From: Methylomagnum ishizawai | GTDB taxonomy: Bacteria; Pseudomonadota; Gammaproteobacteria; Methylococcales; Methylococcaceae | Assembly (NCBI RefSeq): GCF_019670005.1 | Contig: NZ_AP019783.1 | Span: 3,808,150-3,872,149, forward strand | Direction: 5' to 3' | Length of the DNA stretch: 64,000 bases | In this document: positions 8,299 through 17,729 of the stretch, piece after piece | Position numbering within the stretch: position 1 is the first letter of the stretch | Layout: the number at the start of each line of letters is the position of its first letter | Notes under the pieces: generated by a model | Told to the model about the DNA's origin: nothing | Databases searched by the model: none | Seen by the model: only the letters and a program-made list of their open reading frames with translations | Made by a program: the position numbers and the translations under genes

Positions 8299-9516
8299 AT
8301 GAACCCGCCGAAGCCCGCCAATAAAGCCCCCGCCAACCCGCGCCATACCGGGGCAAACCCTGTTGGCGGACCGGGATGGATACCTCTTATCTTTGGAGTA
8401 TTTTTGCTGGGTGCGGTGTTGGCGGTGACGATGGAAAGCCACGTGGATTCATCCCTAGGCGACACATCGCCCGCCAGCGCCGGGCCGGTCCACTCCCGAG
8501 CGGCAACACCACGCCCATCCGCCAAAACGGGCCGGAACGCCGAACCGGCGATATCCGGGCTACAAGCCGGGTCCGAACCCGCGCCCGTGCCACCCAAGCC
8601 GGCGAAGCGGGAACCGGGAACCTTCCGGGGCGATTGGGGCGAGACCCCGACCTATCAAAAGAACGACCGGGTGAATTACCAACGGGCCGGCTACCTCAGC
8701 CTCCAGGACGACAACCACAACCAGCCGCCGGATATGGCCCCGGATTTCTGGAAGCGGGTCAGGCCAGCCCCGGCCAGCCCTGAGGCGGCCTGCCAACATC
8801 CAGGACCGGGGGCGCAATTGGGGGAATGCGATTTCACGGAAGCGGTCAGCCTGAACGGCCTGGACCTGAGCGGGGCGGACCTGTCCAAGGCCCGGTTGAG
8901 CGGGGATTTGGGCGCGGCCAACCTGAGCGGGGCCAATCTGAGCGGGGCGGCGGTGCTGGGCACGTTGACCATCGGCCCGGAGACCCGGCTGGACCATGCC
9001 AATCTCTCGGGACTGCAATCCGGCGGCAACAACCCCCTGGTCGCCGAACGCGCCGACCTCACCGGCACCGATTTTTCCAAGGCCACGCTGTACGGCGCCC
9101 ACCTGCGCGCCGCCACCCTGGACAACGCCAACCTGTCCGGGGCCACGCTGACCGGCGCGGACCTCACCGGAACCCGCCTGGACAAGGCCGATTTACGCGG
9201 CAGCGACCTGAGTTTCGCCCAATTGGCGACGGCCCGACTCCCAGGGGCCAGCCTCGCCCAGGCTGATCTGACCCAGGCCGATTTGAGCGGGGCCGATTTC
9301 TCCGGGGCCGGTTTGGGTGCCGCCAACCTGGCCGGTGCCCAGATCGCCGGGGCGGATTTTTCGGGGGCCGATTTGCGCGGGGCCAACTTCGCGGACGCGC
9401 AAGGGGCCGATACCGCCCAGGTGGACGCTCGAACCGACTTCACCGGGGCGGTCTGTCCCGATAGCGCGAGGGTGGACGGCGTCCAGGCCACCACCTGCGT
9501 GGGACATGGCTTCTGA
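8299..9516 (+). CDS. Membrane-anchored pentapeptide-repeat protein with carbohydrate-binding-like module
   Basis: The protein has 405 residues. There is one N-terminal transmembrane segment (WIPLIFGVFLLGAVLAVTM, about residues 30-50), a Pro/Ala linker, then a short module with the aromatic spacing of type 3 chitin-binding/CBM5-12 domains (GDWGETPTYQKNDRVNYQ, residues about 112-129). From about residue 155 a long right-handed beta-helix of A(D/N)LSGA pentapeptide repeats follows. The tail has the pattern GAVCPDSARVDG..ATTCVGHG with two cysteines, shared with the paralogue at 10549-11607. The function is unknown; the build suggests an exported surface or periplasmic binding protein. No strong ribosome site was seen. 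Confidence 0.85.
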   Translation: MNPPKPANKAPANPRHTGANPVGGPGWIPLIFGVFLLGAVLAVTMESHVDSSLGDTSPASAGPVHSRAATPRPSAKTGRNAEPAISGLQAGSEPAPVPPKPAKREPGTFRGDWGETPTYQKNDRVNYQRAGYLSLQDDNHNQPPDMAPDFWKRVRPAPASPEAACQHPGPGAQLGECDFTEAVSLNGLDLSGADLSKARLSGDLGAANLSGANLSGAAVLGTLTIGPETRLDHANLSGLQSGGNNPLVAERADLTGTDFSKATLYGAHLRAATLDNANLSGATLTGADLTGTRLDKADLRGSDLSFAQLATARLPGASLAQADLTQADLSGADFSGAGLGAANLAGAQIAGADFSGADLRGANFADAQGADTAQVDARTDFTGAVCPDSARVDGVQATTCVGHGF

Positions 9517-9589
9517 GTCCACATCCCCGCTTGCCCGGCAGCCCGGCCCGCCTTGGGGAGTTTCTTCAACCCGATAGGGAATAACCACA

Positions 9590-10438
9590 ATGAACGATAT
9601 GCTCATCAGAATGGCCGTCGCCGCCGTCGGTCTCGGCGCGGCGGCGAACGCCCTGGCCACCGGCTTCGTGACCCTGCCCGCCACCGGCTTGGCCGTGCCG
9701 GGCGGCACCTCCGCCTATGCCAGTTGCAATACCACCGGCGATTTCGGCTCCAACCCCAACGGCTCGACCCCGCCCACGACCAAGGCCAACAACACCTGCG
9801 CCATTTTCCGCGCCGACGACAACACGCCGCCCCTGGCCGGCTATGTCCGCAAGGCGTCGGTCACGCGCAATATCGTGATGAAGAACGGCTATACCAATAA
9901 CACCAGCGTCACCGTCGGCACGGTGATCGACGAGGTGTGGCGCAGCGGCACCAGTTGCATCTATGCCGCCAAAATCAGGCTGGACAACGTCGATTACGAC
10001 CGCCGCAGCGCCAGCCCCGGCAAGCAATATTTCGAGATCAACGACTTCCTGCGGGCCGGTTTCAAGAACCGCGGCCCGGTCGCCGCCGCCTACCACTTCA
10101 GCAAGTCCCAACCCGCCGCCGACGACGTGCTATACCGGGCCGGCTTGACCTACACCTCGGTCGTCCACGAACCGGGCGACCCCGCCCAGCCCTTGACCAA
10201 GTTCGCCCCCATCAGCCCCAACTGGGTGGATTTCACCTCGGATGTGAATTTCCTGGACCCCGATGGCTCCTCGGTGCGCGATTCGTCCTGGTTCTTCGTG
10301 CGTAGCGCCTGCACCTCGGCGGCACCGGCCGAACTGGCCGGCGCGTTGCGCTTCCGCCAGATGGGCCAGGAAGACCAACCCTTGATCGAGGTCAGCATCC
10401 CCGGCTTCGCCCCGGCCAACGCCAATACCAATCCCTAG
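9590..10438 (+). CDS. Secreted protein of unknown function
   Basis: Not recognised. It has 282 residues and a clear Sec signal peptide (AVAAVGLGAAANALATG, cleavage about residue 24). The mature part is rich in Thr/Asn/Ser and has four or more cysteines that could form disulfides (ASCNTTGDFG, NNTCAIFR, GTSCIYAAK, RSACTSA). It lies between two paralogous pentapeptide-repeat genes, 73 bp after the first and 110 bp before the second, in the same direction, so the three are probably functionally linked. GGGA lies upstream of the ATG; a second in-frame ATG at 9599 is possible. Confidence 0.8.
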   Translation: MNDMLIRMAVAAVGLGAAANALATGFVTLPATGLAVPGGTSAYASCNTTGDFGSNPNGSTPPTTKANNTCAIFRADDNTPPLAGYVRKASVTRNIVMKNGYTNNTSVTVGTVIDEVWRSGTSCIYAAKIRLDNVDYDRRSASPGKQYFEINDFLRAGFKNRGPVAAAYHFSKSQPAADDVLYRAGLTYTSVVHEPGDPAQPLTKFAPISPNWVDFTSDVNFLDPDGSSVRDSSWFFVRSACTSAAPAELAGALRFRQMGQEDQPLIEVSIPGFAPANANTNP

Positions 10439-10456
10439 GGTTTTGGGCCATAGGCC

Positions 10457-10494
10457 GTAGGGGCGGGTTTATCCACCCGTCCATCCGCCCCTAC
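10457..10494. repeat. REP-like palindromic intergenic element
   Basis: GTAGGGGCGG (10457-10466) and CCGCCCCTAC (10485-10494) are exact inverted copies, with an inner alternative stem CGGGT/ACCCG. The form (GTAGGGGCGG...) resembles short dispersed palindromic repeats of high-GC proteobacteria. It may also end transcription of the preceding gene. Confidence 0.6.
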
Positions 10495-10548
10495 AGATTC
10501 GATCCGTATCTCCAAATGTCCGGCCTTCCATCAATCCAGGACACATCG

Positions 10549-11607
10549 ATGAATCTCCGCAAAATCCCCGCTTCCTTCCCGCTGCTTTCCGCCTTGGCCC
10601 TGTCCGCCCTGGCTTTCCATCCCGTGGCCGAGGCCGCCCGCGTGCCCATGGCGTTCAACGGCACCTGGGACGCGGGCATCAAATACCGCAAGGGCGATGT
10701 CGTGATCCACAACAACGCGATCTACCAAAGCCTGGCCGGCAAGAACCTTGGCGTCGAACCGGGCACCAATGGCGGCAAATGGCAGCTGGTGCTGGCCCAA
10801 TCCAGCGGCGGCACCACGCCCACCCCGGCCGGGCAGGACTGCACGAAACCCAGCGTCGGCGGCAATCTGGCCGGTTGCGACCTGCGGGGGGCGGCGGCCA
10901 AGCTCAAGGACCAGAAACTCGGCGGCATCAACCTGACCGGGGCCTTCCTGGATGGCGATATCGGCGGCGTCGATCTGACCGGCGCCCTCTTGCGCGGTGC
11001 CGTGCTGGGCACGTCCTATGCCGACGGCAAGCTGTTATCCCTCACCCTGGGCACGGGCGCGGTCTTGAATTTCGCCGACCTGACCGGCGCGACCTCGGGC
11101 TCCGGCAACACGCCCTTGATCGCGCCGGGGGTGTCGTTCAAAGGGGCCACCCTGGCCGCGGGCAGTTTCCCCAGCGCCCAACTCAAAGGGGCCGACCTGA
11201 GCCTGACCGCGATGGACAATATCGACCTGAGCGGCGCGGACCTGTCCGGCGCCATCGTCATCGGTGCCCGGATCGGCAACGGCGTTTTGTTCGCCTGCGA
11301 TCTGTCCGGGGCCAATTTCGAGGGGGCCAACCTGGAGCGGGCCAATTTCGACACGGCCAAACTGGTGTCCGCGACCCTGACCGGGGCCAACCTGCGCGGG
11401 GCCAACCTGGGTTCCGCCGATCTGACCGGGGCTTATCTCGGCAATGCCAACCTGGCCGGGGCGGTCAACGGCGAAACCGCCCTCCTCGGCACCGACCCGG
11501 TCACGGGCCAAACCACCGAGTTCGAAGGCGCCATCTGCCCGGATGGGGTCAAGGTCGATGGCCTCGCCGCCACCACCTGCCTGGGCCATGGCATCGGCAC
11601 GCCCTGA
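10549..11607 (+). CDS. Exported pentapeptide-repeat protein with chitin-binding-like module
   Basis: The protein has 352 residues. The ATG at 10549 follows CCAGGA with good spacing and begins a Sec signal peptide (LLSALALSALAFHPVAEA). The mature N-terminus is a CBM5/12-like module (FNGTWDAGIKYRKGDVV, NNAIYQSLAG, then W-Q-L-V), followed by about 200 residues of pentapeptide repeats (ADLSGA, ANLRGA) forming a quadrilateral beta-helix. The C-terminus GAICPDGVKVDG..ATTCLGHG matches the tail of the 8299-9516 paralogue, which has a membrane anchor instead of a cleaved signal. It is followed by the second TonB receptor. The carbohydrate-binding role is inferred from the aromatic pattern only. Confidence 0.87.
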   Translation: MNLRKIPASFPLLSALALSALAFHPVAEAARVPMAFNGTWDAGIKYRKGDVVIHNNAIYQSLAGKNLGVEPGTNGGKWQLVLAQSSGGTTPTPAGQDCTKPSVGGNLAGCDLRGAAAKLKDQKLGGINLTGAFLDGDIGGVDLTGALLRGAVLGTSYADGKLLSLTLGTGAVLNFADLTGATSGSGNTPLIAPGVSFKGATLAAGSFPSAQLKGADLSLTAMDNIDLSGADLSGAIVIGARIGNGVLFACDLSGANFEGANLERANFDTAKLVSATLTGANLRGANLGSADLTGAYLGNANLAGAVNGETALLGTDPVTGQTTEFEGAICPDGVKVDGLAATTCLGHGIGTP

Positions 11608-11788
11608 GCGGCTGTGCCGGACCTAGGACCATGGATCGAGAGCGGCCCACCATCGGGAAAAATTCCCGGCCATAAAAAGGAATTTCTCCTATATGGCGTA
11701 GGGCGCTTATCTCTTACCCTTGGGCGCGGGGCGCGGTTCGGGCCGCGCCCCGCCTCCCGCGTCAGAAATATCAGCGCCCACACAGCCC

Positions 11789-14122
11789 ATGATCCAAAAC
11801 ACTTTCAAAACAAGCCCTTATGCGGAAACGGCGGGGATGCCGGCGGTCCGGTTCCCGGCCTGGGCCTTGGGCCTCCTCATGGCGTCCACCGCCCTGGCCG
11901 GGGAACCGGAACCGGGCGCGGAAGACCCGGCCAAAGCCCTGGAACTCCCCGATGTCGAAGTGGTGGGCATCACCCCCTTGCCGACCCTGGGATTGCCGGC
12001 CAGCGAGGTGCCCGGCAATGTGCAGTCGGTGGAGGACGAGCAGATGGACCGGCAGGAATCCTTGAACCTGCCCCGGTTCATGAACCGCAACCTCAACAGC
12101 GTCAACATCAACGACGTGCAGAGCAATCCCTGGCAGCCGGACGTCACCTACCGCGGCTTCAGCGCCTCGCCCCTGATCGGCACGCCCATCGGCCTCGCGG
12201 TCTACCAGGACGGCGTCCGCATCAACGAACCCTTCGGCGACACGGTGAACTGGGACTTGATCCCGCAATCGGCCATCGCCAACCTCGACCTGATTCCTGG
12301 CTCCAACCCCTTGTTCGGGCTGAACGCCCTGGGCGGCTCGCTGTCGATCCGCACCAAGAGTGGCCGCACCCATGCCGGCACCCAGGCCGAATTCAACGGC
12401 GGCTCGTTCGGACGGAAGACCTTCGAGTTCGAGCATGGCGGCTCCAAGGACGAATTCGATTGGTTCGTCACCGGCAATGTCGCCGAGAACGACGGCTGGC
12501 GCGACCATTCCCACAGCAATGTGCACCAGTTGTTCGTGAAGCTGGGCTGGGAGAACGAAACCACCGACGTGGACCTCAGCTACACCTTCGCCAACAACAG
12601 CCTGACCGGCAACGGTCCCCTGCCCTACAGCCTGTTGCAGGCCAACCGCAACTCGGTCTACACCTACCCCGACACCACCAAGCCCGACCTCAGCTTCTTG
12701 AACCTCAAGGCCAGCCACGAGTTCTCCAAGGATTGGCTGCTGGCGGGCAACGCCTATTACCGCAGCAATGTCATCGATACCTTCAACGGCGACGTGGCCG
12801 AGGATTGCGAGCAGTTCGCGACCTATGCCGAGTGTTTGAACGAGGACGGCGAACTATCGCCCTCCGCCGTCAACCGCCGCTCGCGCAGCAACGAGGACGG
12901 CACCGGGGCGCAGGTGCAATTGAGCTATCTGGGCGACCTATTCGCGCTCAAGAACAACTTCACCTTCGGCACCAGCTACGACTACGGCCACACCGATTTC
13001 ACCCAGTCCGAGCAGGCGGCGGCCTTCACTTCGAGCCGGGGCACGGTGGGCCTGGGAGCCGCGGAGCAAACCACCCACGCCAAGGCCACCAACCAATATG
13101 TCGGCGTGTTCGCCACCGATACCCTATCGCCCACGCCCTGGCTGCACTTCAACGCCGCCGGACGCTGGAACCAAGCCGAGATCGAGCTATCGGGCTATGG
13201 CACCGACGAGGAAGGCGGACGCACCTCGCTGGCCGGCCACCACACCTTCAACCGCCTGAACCCCTCGGCGGGTTTCACCCTGCAACCCTTGGACGCCTTC
13301 GCCGCCGATGGCGGGCCGGTCAAGGAGATGACCTTCTATGGCAATTACAACGAGGGTTTCCGCGTCCCGACCCCGGTGGAACTGACCTGCGCCGACCCCG
13401 AAGCGCCTTGTTCGCTGCCCAACAGCTTCATCGCCGACCCGCCCTTGAAGCCGGTGGTATCGAACACCTTCGAGGTGGGTTTGCGGGGCAAGCTGGGCGA
13501 GGACATCCGCTGGACCACGGCGCTGTACCGCACCGAATTGAGCAACGACATCATGTTCATCAATGTCGGCGGCAGCGGCTTGACGCGGGGCTATTTCCAG
13601 AACGTCGGCAACACCCTGCGGCAGGGCGCGGAAGTGGGCTTGCAGGGCGGCCATGGCGGCTTCAACTGGTACATCAATTACAGCTTCATCGACGCCACCT
13701 ACCAGACCCACGCCACCTTGCAAAACGCCTTGGGACCGGAGACCGTCAGCCCCGGCGACCGGATTCCCGGCATCCCGCAGCAATTGGTCAAGCTGGGCGC
13801 GGAGTATGAAATCCTGGACGGCTGGTTCTTCGGCGGCGACCTGCAATACGCCTCCAGCCAATACCTGCGCGGCGACGACCAAAACGTGCTGCCACAGGTG
13901 CCCGAATACACGGTGGTCAACCTGCATACCCGCTACAAGGTCGAGGAGCATGTGGAGCTATTCGCCATGGCCAACAACGTGTTCAACACCGACTACTCCA
14001 ATTTCGGCGTGGTGAACCGCAATTTCTTCACCGGGGCACCGGATGGCGGCACGCCGGAACGCTTCCTCGGACCGGGCGCGCCCATCGGCGCTTGGGCGGG
14101 GGTGCGGGTGCATTTCGATTAG
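11789..14122 (+). CDS. TonB-dependent outer-membrane receptor 2
   Basis: About 777 residues: a signal peptide (WALGLLMASTALAGE), a TonB-box-like segment (LPDVEVVGI), a plug domain with motifs almost identical to receptor 1 (TYRGFSASPLIGTPIG, DGVRINEPFGDTVNWDLIP, GSNPLFGLNALGGSL) and a beta-barrel ending V-R-V-H-F-D. The barrel is about 240 residues shorter than in receptor 1, mostly in extracellular loops, and lacks the DxDxDG motifs. The start at 11789 lacks a strong ribosome site; an ATG at 11837 with a purine-rich leader would still give a complete signal peptide. The ligand is unknown. It faces the same secreted and pentapeptide proteins as receptor 1, which suggests a shared or partitioned substrate. 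Confidence 0.9.
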   Translation: MIQNTFKTSPYAETAGMPAVRFPAWALGLLMASTALAGEPEPGAEDPAKALELPDVEVVGITPLPTLGLPASEVPGNVQSVEDEQMDRQESLNLPRFMNRNLNSVNINDVQSNPWQPDVTYRGFSASPLIGTPIGLAVYQDGVRINEPFGDTVNWDLIPQSAIANLDLIPGSNPLFGLNALGGSLSIRTKSGRTHAGTQAEFNGGSFGRKTFEFEHGGSKDEFDWFVTGNVAENDGWRDHSHSNVHQLFVKLGWENETTDVDLSYTFANNSLTGNGPLPYSLLQANRNSVYTYPDTTKPDLSFLNLKASHEFSKDWLLAGNAYYRSNVIDTFNGDVAEDCEQFATYAECLNEDGELSPSAVNRRSRSNEDGTGAQVQLSYLGDLFALKNNFTFGTSYDYGHTDFTQSEQAAAFTSSRGTVGLGAAEQTTHAKATNQYVGVFATDTLSPTPWLHFNAAGRWNQAEIELSGYGTDEEGGRTSLAGHHTFNRLNPSAGFTLQPLDAFAADGGPVKEMTFYGNYNEGFRVPTPVELTCADPEAPCSLPNSFIADPPLKPVVSNTFEVGLRGKLGEDIRWTTALYRTELSNDIMFINVGGSGLTRGYFQNVGNTLRQGAEVGLQGGHGGFNWYINYSFIDATYQTHATLQNALGPETVSPGDRIPGIPQQLVKLGAEYEILDGWFFGGDLQYASSQYLRGDDQNVLPQVPEYTVVNLHTRYKVEEHVELFAMANNVFNTDYSNFGVVNRNFFTGAPDGGTPERFLGPGAPIGAWAGVRVHFD

Positions 14123-14213
14123 CCCCGCCCCGCCCGCGAAGTTTCCGCCGCACCGAGAATGGCGGATCGAAAAAACCGTCTAAGCCAGCACCGGACCCCG
14201 AATCCAATCCCGG

Positions 14214-14238
14214 CCCCGGCCCCCTCAACGGGCCGGGG
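14214..14238 (+). terminator. Hairpin after TonB receptor 2
   Basis: Perfect 9-bp stem CCCCGGCCC/GGGCCGGGG with a 7-base loop, 91 bp beyond the receptor stop and 75 bp before the lipid kinase start. No U tract. Confidence 0.45.
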
Positions 14239-14313
14239 TCGGTTCGGGACCGCCCGGCGCCACATCCCACGGACGGGATGACCCCACACAAATCCACGGC
14301 GAGGAATGGACCC

Positions 14314-15279
14314 ATGCCGATACCCGCTCCCGAATCCAGCCGATCCAATCCCGCACCGACCCGCGTCCGTGCGATCCTCAACCCGGCCGCCGGCTCCCGC
14401 CAGGATGTGCGGGACGCCCTGGAACAAGCGTTCGCGGCGCGGCCCGACCTCCATTGGGAAATCCTGGAAACCCAGGCCGGGGACGACGCCCGCCGGTTCG
14501 CGGCGGAAGCGGTGGCGCTGGGCCACGACCTGGTCATCGCCTGCGGCGGCGACGGCACCGTGATGGAAGTCGCCGCGGGCCTGAAAGACAGCCCGGTGGC
14601 CCTGGCGATCATTCCCTGCGGGACGGCCAACGTCCTGGCCAAGGAACTGGACCTTCCCGATAGCGTGGAAGCGGCGCTGGCCCTGGCCCTGGACCCGGCG
14701 GCGGCGATCCGGGCGGTCGATATGGGTTGCGTCGATGGCCGCTTGTTCTTGCTGCGGGCGGGTATCGGCTACGAAGCCCTGTACAACCTCGAAACCTCCC
14801 GCGAGGAGAAGGCGCGTTTGGGGCGCTGGGCCTATCTGCTGGCGGCGCGGCGCGCCCTGGCCCGGTTGCGCGAAGTCCGCTACGCCATCACCATCGACGG
14901 GGAAACCCATACCACCCGCGGCATCACCTGCATGATCTGCAATTCCGCCGGGGTGGGCATCGCTTCGCTGCGGATGGCCGGTTGCGCCAGCGTCGGCGAC
15001 GGCCTGCTGGACGTGATCGTGCTGCGCGGCTTCGGACTGGCCCAGATCGCACGCTTCCTCGCCAGCTTGGTCCATAGCCTGCTGCCCTTCCTGCGCGACA
15101 ATCCGCCACCGCTGGAAGACTATTGGCAAGCCCAAACCATCACCGTGGAATGCAGCCGCCGCCAATGGATGACCCTCGACGGCGAGCCGTTCAAGCAGTC
15201 CAAGCAGTTCACGGCCAGCGCCGTGCCCCAGGCCGTGCGGGTGCGGGTGCCGGCGGCGGCGGTGGAACCGGTCCCATGA
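14314..15279 (+). CDS. Diacylglycerol kinase-family lipid kinase
   Basis: The protein has 321 residues of the DagK/YegS/LCB5 kinase fold. It has the N-terminal nucleotide-binding motifs ILNPAAGS and ACGGDGTVMEVAAG (the GGDGT signature), IPCGTANVLAKEL, and C-terminal GDGLLDVIVLRG and MTLDGEP. Such enzymes phosphorylate a lipid hydroxyl (diacylglycerol, phosphatidylglycerol or sphingoid-like lipids) with ATP at the cytoplasmic membrane face. The ATG at 14314 is preferred because GAGGA lies about 9 bases upstream; an ATG at 14278 would add 12 residues. Its TGA overlaps the start of the phosphatase gene (ATGA), so the two proteins are made together. Confidence 0.9.
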   Translation: MPIPAPESSRSNPAPTRVRAILNPAAGSRQDVRDALEQAFAARPDLHWEILETQAGDDARRFAAEAVALGHDLVIACGGDGTVMEVAAGLKDSPVALAIIPCGTANVLAKELDLPDSVEAALALALDPAAAIRAVDMGCVDGRLFLLRAGIGYEALYNLETSREEKARLGRWAYLLAARRALARLREVRYAITIDGETHTTRGITCMICNSAGVGIASLRMAGCASVGDGLLDVIVLRGFGLAQIARFLASLVHSLLPFLRDNPPPLEDYWQAQTITVECSRRQWMTLDGEPFKQSKQFTASAVPQAVRVRVPAAAVEPVP

Positions 15280-15839
15280 GGCGCGAAGGCTCGATCCAGA
15301 CCGAGTTGAGGCGGCTCGGCACCATGCTCCACAGCCATGGGCCTTATCTGACGCTCCTGGCCGGACTCGACAAAGCCTGGCGCTGGCTGACGGGAGCGCC
15401 GATCTGGTGTTTCAGCGGGGTCGCTCCGGGCATCCTGTTGGGCGGACAGCCCGCCCGCCGTATCGTCAGCCAGATGTACCGGCGCGGCGTGACTGGCGTG
15501 GTGAACCTCCGCGCCGAGTACGACTCCGTCCAGGAAGTGGGTGGCACCGGGCTGGATTATCTGTTCTTGCCGGTGGCGGACAACCATGCGCCCAGCCTCG
15601 ACCAATTGCGGCAAGGCGTGGCCTTCATCCGCCGGGCGGTCGCGCAGGGGGGAAAGGTTTATATCCACTGTTGGGAGGGATTGGGCCGCGGCCCCACCTT
15701 GGCGGCGGCCTGGCTGGTCAGCGCGGGGGATGCGCCGACGGTGGCCTGGGAGCGGGTGCGGAAAGTCCGGCCCTTCATCCGGCCCACGGCGGGACAGGTG
15801 CGGAGGATCGAGGAATTCGCGGCCGGGCTGCGGCGCTAG
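15276..15839 (+). CDS. Dual-specificity/PTP-like phosphatase
   Basis: The protein has 187 residues. The P-loop HCWEGLGRGPT matches the C-x5-R signature of cysteine phosphatases; the conserved aspartate region is LPVADNHAP. It is of the size of small dual-specificity phosphatases, a superfamily that includes PTPMT1-type phosphatidylglycerophosphate phosphatases. The ATG overlaps the TGA of the lipid kinase gene, which favours a lipid phosphate substrate over a protein phosphotyrosine. The N-terminal 60 residues are basic and amphipathic and could associate with membrane. The substrate is inferred from context. Confidence 0.85.
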   Translation: MRREGSIQTELRRLGTMLHSHGPYLTLLAGLDKAWRWLTGAPIWCFSGVAPGILLGGQPARRIVSQMYRRGVTGVVNLRAEYDSVQEVGGTGLDYLFLPVADNHAPSLDQLRQGVAFIRRAVAQGGKVYIHCWEGLGRGPTLAAAWLVSAGDAPTVAWERVRKVRPFIRPTAGQVRRIEEFAAGLRR

Positions 15840-15873
15840 GGCATTACGTTATTTGGGTGGATACGTACTCCAT

Positions 15874-15902
15874 GCCCACCGGGATAGCGCGGAAGCGTGG
15901 GC
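15874..15902. repeat. Dispersed palindromic repeat, copy 1
   Basis: A 29-base element starting GCCCACCGGGAT and ending TGGGC. It aligns with the reverse complement of 51901-51930 with two substitutions and one single-base gap, so it belongs to an interspersed repeat family. It lies between the convergent phosphatase and ilvD genes. Confidence 0.6.
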
Positions 15903-15981
15903 TGAGCGCACCCAAACCGAAAGCGCCCAGGGTCCGGGGCGGCTCGATCCAAGCCACCCCGGACTTGCGGGGATATAGCGC

Positions 15982-17685
15982 CTATAAGTCGCCCAAGTCC
16001 TTATCCGTCACCGCCCCTTCCGAGGCCGAGGACACCAGCTTGGCGTATTTCGCCAGCACGCCCTTGGTATAGCGCGGCGCGGGCCGTTGCCAGCGGCTCA
16101 AGCGCTCGGCGATTTCGGCATCGGACAGGTGCAGGGTCAACTCGGCCTGCTCGGCGTCGATGGTGATGCCATCGCCATCCCGAACAATCGCCAAGGGACC
16201 GCCGACATAGGCTTCCGGGGTGATATGCCCGACCACGAAGCCATGGGTGCCGCCGGAAAAGCGCCCGTCGGTGATGAGCGCCACCTCCTTGGCCAAGCCC
16301 TTGCCCATCACGGCGGAAGTCGGCGACAGCATCTCGCGCATTCCGGGACCGCCCTTCGGCCCTTCGTAGCGGATCACGATCACATCGCCCTTTTGCACGG
16401 TGCCGTCGAGGATGGCTTTCAACGCCAGTTCCTCGCACTCGAACACCCGCGCCTTGCCGGTGAAGCTCAAGCCTTCCTTGCCGGTGATCTTCGCCACCGC
16501 GCCTTCCGCCGCCAGGTTGCCCCGCAGGATGACGAGGTGGCTGTCCTTTTTGATCGGGTTGGACAAGGGGCGGATCATGTCCTGGCCCGCCGGGTAATCC
16601 GGGGCTTCGGCCAGGTTCTCGGCCAGGGTCTTGCCGGTCACGGTCAGGCAATCGCCATGCAGCAGCCCCTGCGCCAGCAACACCTTCATCAAGGGCTGGA
16701 TGCCGCCGATTTCGACCAGTTCGGCCATGGCGTAGCGGCCACTGGGCTTGAGGTCGGCCAGCATCGGGACGTGCTTGCCGATGCGGGTGAAATCGTCCAG
16801 GCTCAAATCCACACCGCAGGCATCGGCCATCGCCAAGAGGTGCAGCACGGCGTTGGTGGAGCCGCCCAGCGCGATGACCACGGTGATGGCGTTCTCGAAC
16901 GCCGGTTTGGTCATGATATCCAGCGGACGGATACCCGCCTCCAACAATTTCAACACCTGCGCCCCGGCCCGCTCGCAATCGCGCTGCTTGTCGGCGGAAA
17001 TGGCGGCCTGGGCCGAACTGCCAGGGAGGCTCATCCCCAAAGCCTCGATGGCCGAGGCCATGGTGTTGGCGGTGTACATGCCGCCGCAGGAACCGGGACC
17101 GGGAATGGCCTTGGCTTCGATGGCCTTGAGTTCGGCGTCGTCGATGCGGTCGTTGGCGCGGGCGCCGACCGCCTCGAACACCGAGACGATATCCAGCTTC
17201 TTATCGCCATGGCAGCCGGTGAGGATGGTGCCGCCGTAGACGAACACCGCCGGGCGGTTCAGCCGCGCGATGCCGATCAGGCAGCCGGGCATGTTCTTGT
17301 CGCAGCCGCCGATGGCGACCAAGCCGTCGAAGCCCTGGCAACCCACCACGGTCTCGATGGAATCGGCGATCACCTCCCGCGACACCAGGGAATATTTCAT
17401 GCCCTCGGTGCCCATGGAAATGCCGTCGGAAATGGTGATGGTGTTGAAAACCACCGCCTTGCCGCCGTTGCCGTCCACGCCCTGGGCGGCATCGTCCGCC
17501 AGCTTGTTGATGTGCATATTGCACGGCGTCACCATGCTCCAGGTCGAGGCGATGCCGATCTGGGGCTTCTTGAAGTCGGCGTCGGTGAAACCCACCGCGT
17601 GCAGCATGGCGCGGCTGGGGGCGCGTTCCATGCCATCCACCACCTGGGCGGAAAAGGCGCGGGGATCGTTGTCGGTGCTACTCAT
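15982..17685 (-). CDS. ilvD: Dihydroxy-acid dehydratase
   Basis: The protein has 567 residues, in the normal range of IlvD/Edd family enzymes. It has the iron-sulfur and active-site motifs GCDKNMPGC and [15 protein letters not shown], and C-terminal [20 protein letters not shown]. It dehydrates 2,3-dihydroxy-isovalerate and 2,3-dihydroxy-3-methylvalerate to the keto acids of valine and isoleucine. The motif set and branched-chain ligand region favour IlvD over phosphogluconate dehydratase. The start has GGAG upstream. It follows the SH3-domain gene on the same strand after 44 bp. Confidence 0.96.
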   Translation of the reverse strand: MSSTDNDPRAFSAQVVDGMERAPSRAMLHAVGFTDADFKKPQIGIASTWSMVTPCNMHINKLADDAAQGVDGNGGKAVVFNTITISDGISMGTEGMKYSLVSREVIADSIETVVGCQGFDGLVAIGGCDKNMPGCLIGIARLNRPAVFVYGGTILTGCHGDKKLDIVSVFEAVGARANDRIDDAELKAIEAKAIPGPGSCGGMYTANTMASAIEALGMSLPGSSAQAAISADKQRDCERAGAQVLKLLEAGIRPLDIMTKPAFENAITVVIALGGSTNAVLHLLAMADACGVDLSLDDFTRIGKHVPMLADLKPSGRYAMAELVEIGGIQPLMKVLLAQGLLHGDCLTVTGKTLAENLAEAPDYPAGQDMIRPLSNPIKKDSHLVILRGNLAAEGAVAKITGKEGLSFTGKARVFECEELALKAILDGTVQKGDVIVIRYEGPKGGPGMREMLSPTSAVMGKGLAKEVALITDGRFSGGTHGFVVGHITPEAYVGGPLAIVRDGDGITIDAEQAELTLHLSDAEIAERLSRWQRPAPRYTKGVLAKYAKLVSSASEGAVTDKDLGDL

Positions 17686-17729
17686 CTCTCATCTCCGAAG
17701 GTAAGGACCACCGGGCGGAAGCCCGGATA

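Noticed and set aside
11614-13809. 731-codon frame overlapping TonB receptor 2 in another phase
   Set aside because: Arg/Gln/Gly/Pro-rich translation typical of an off-frame read of high-GC coding DNA.
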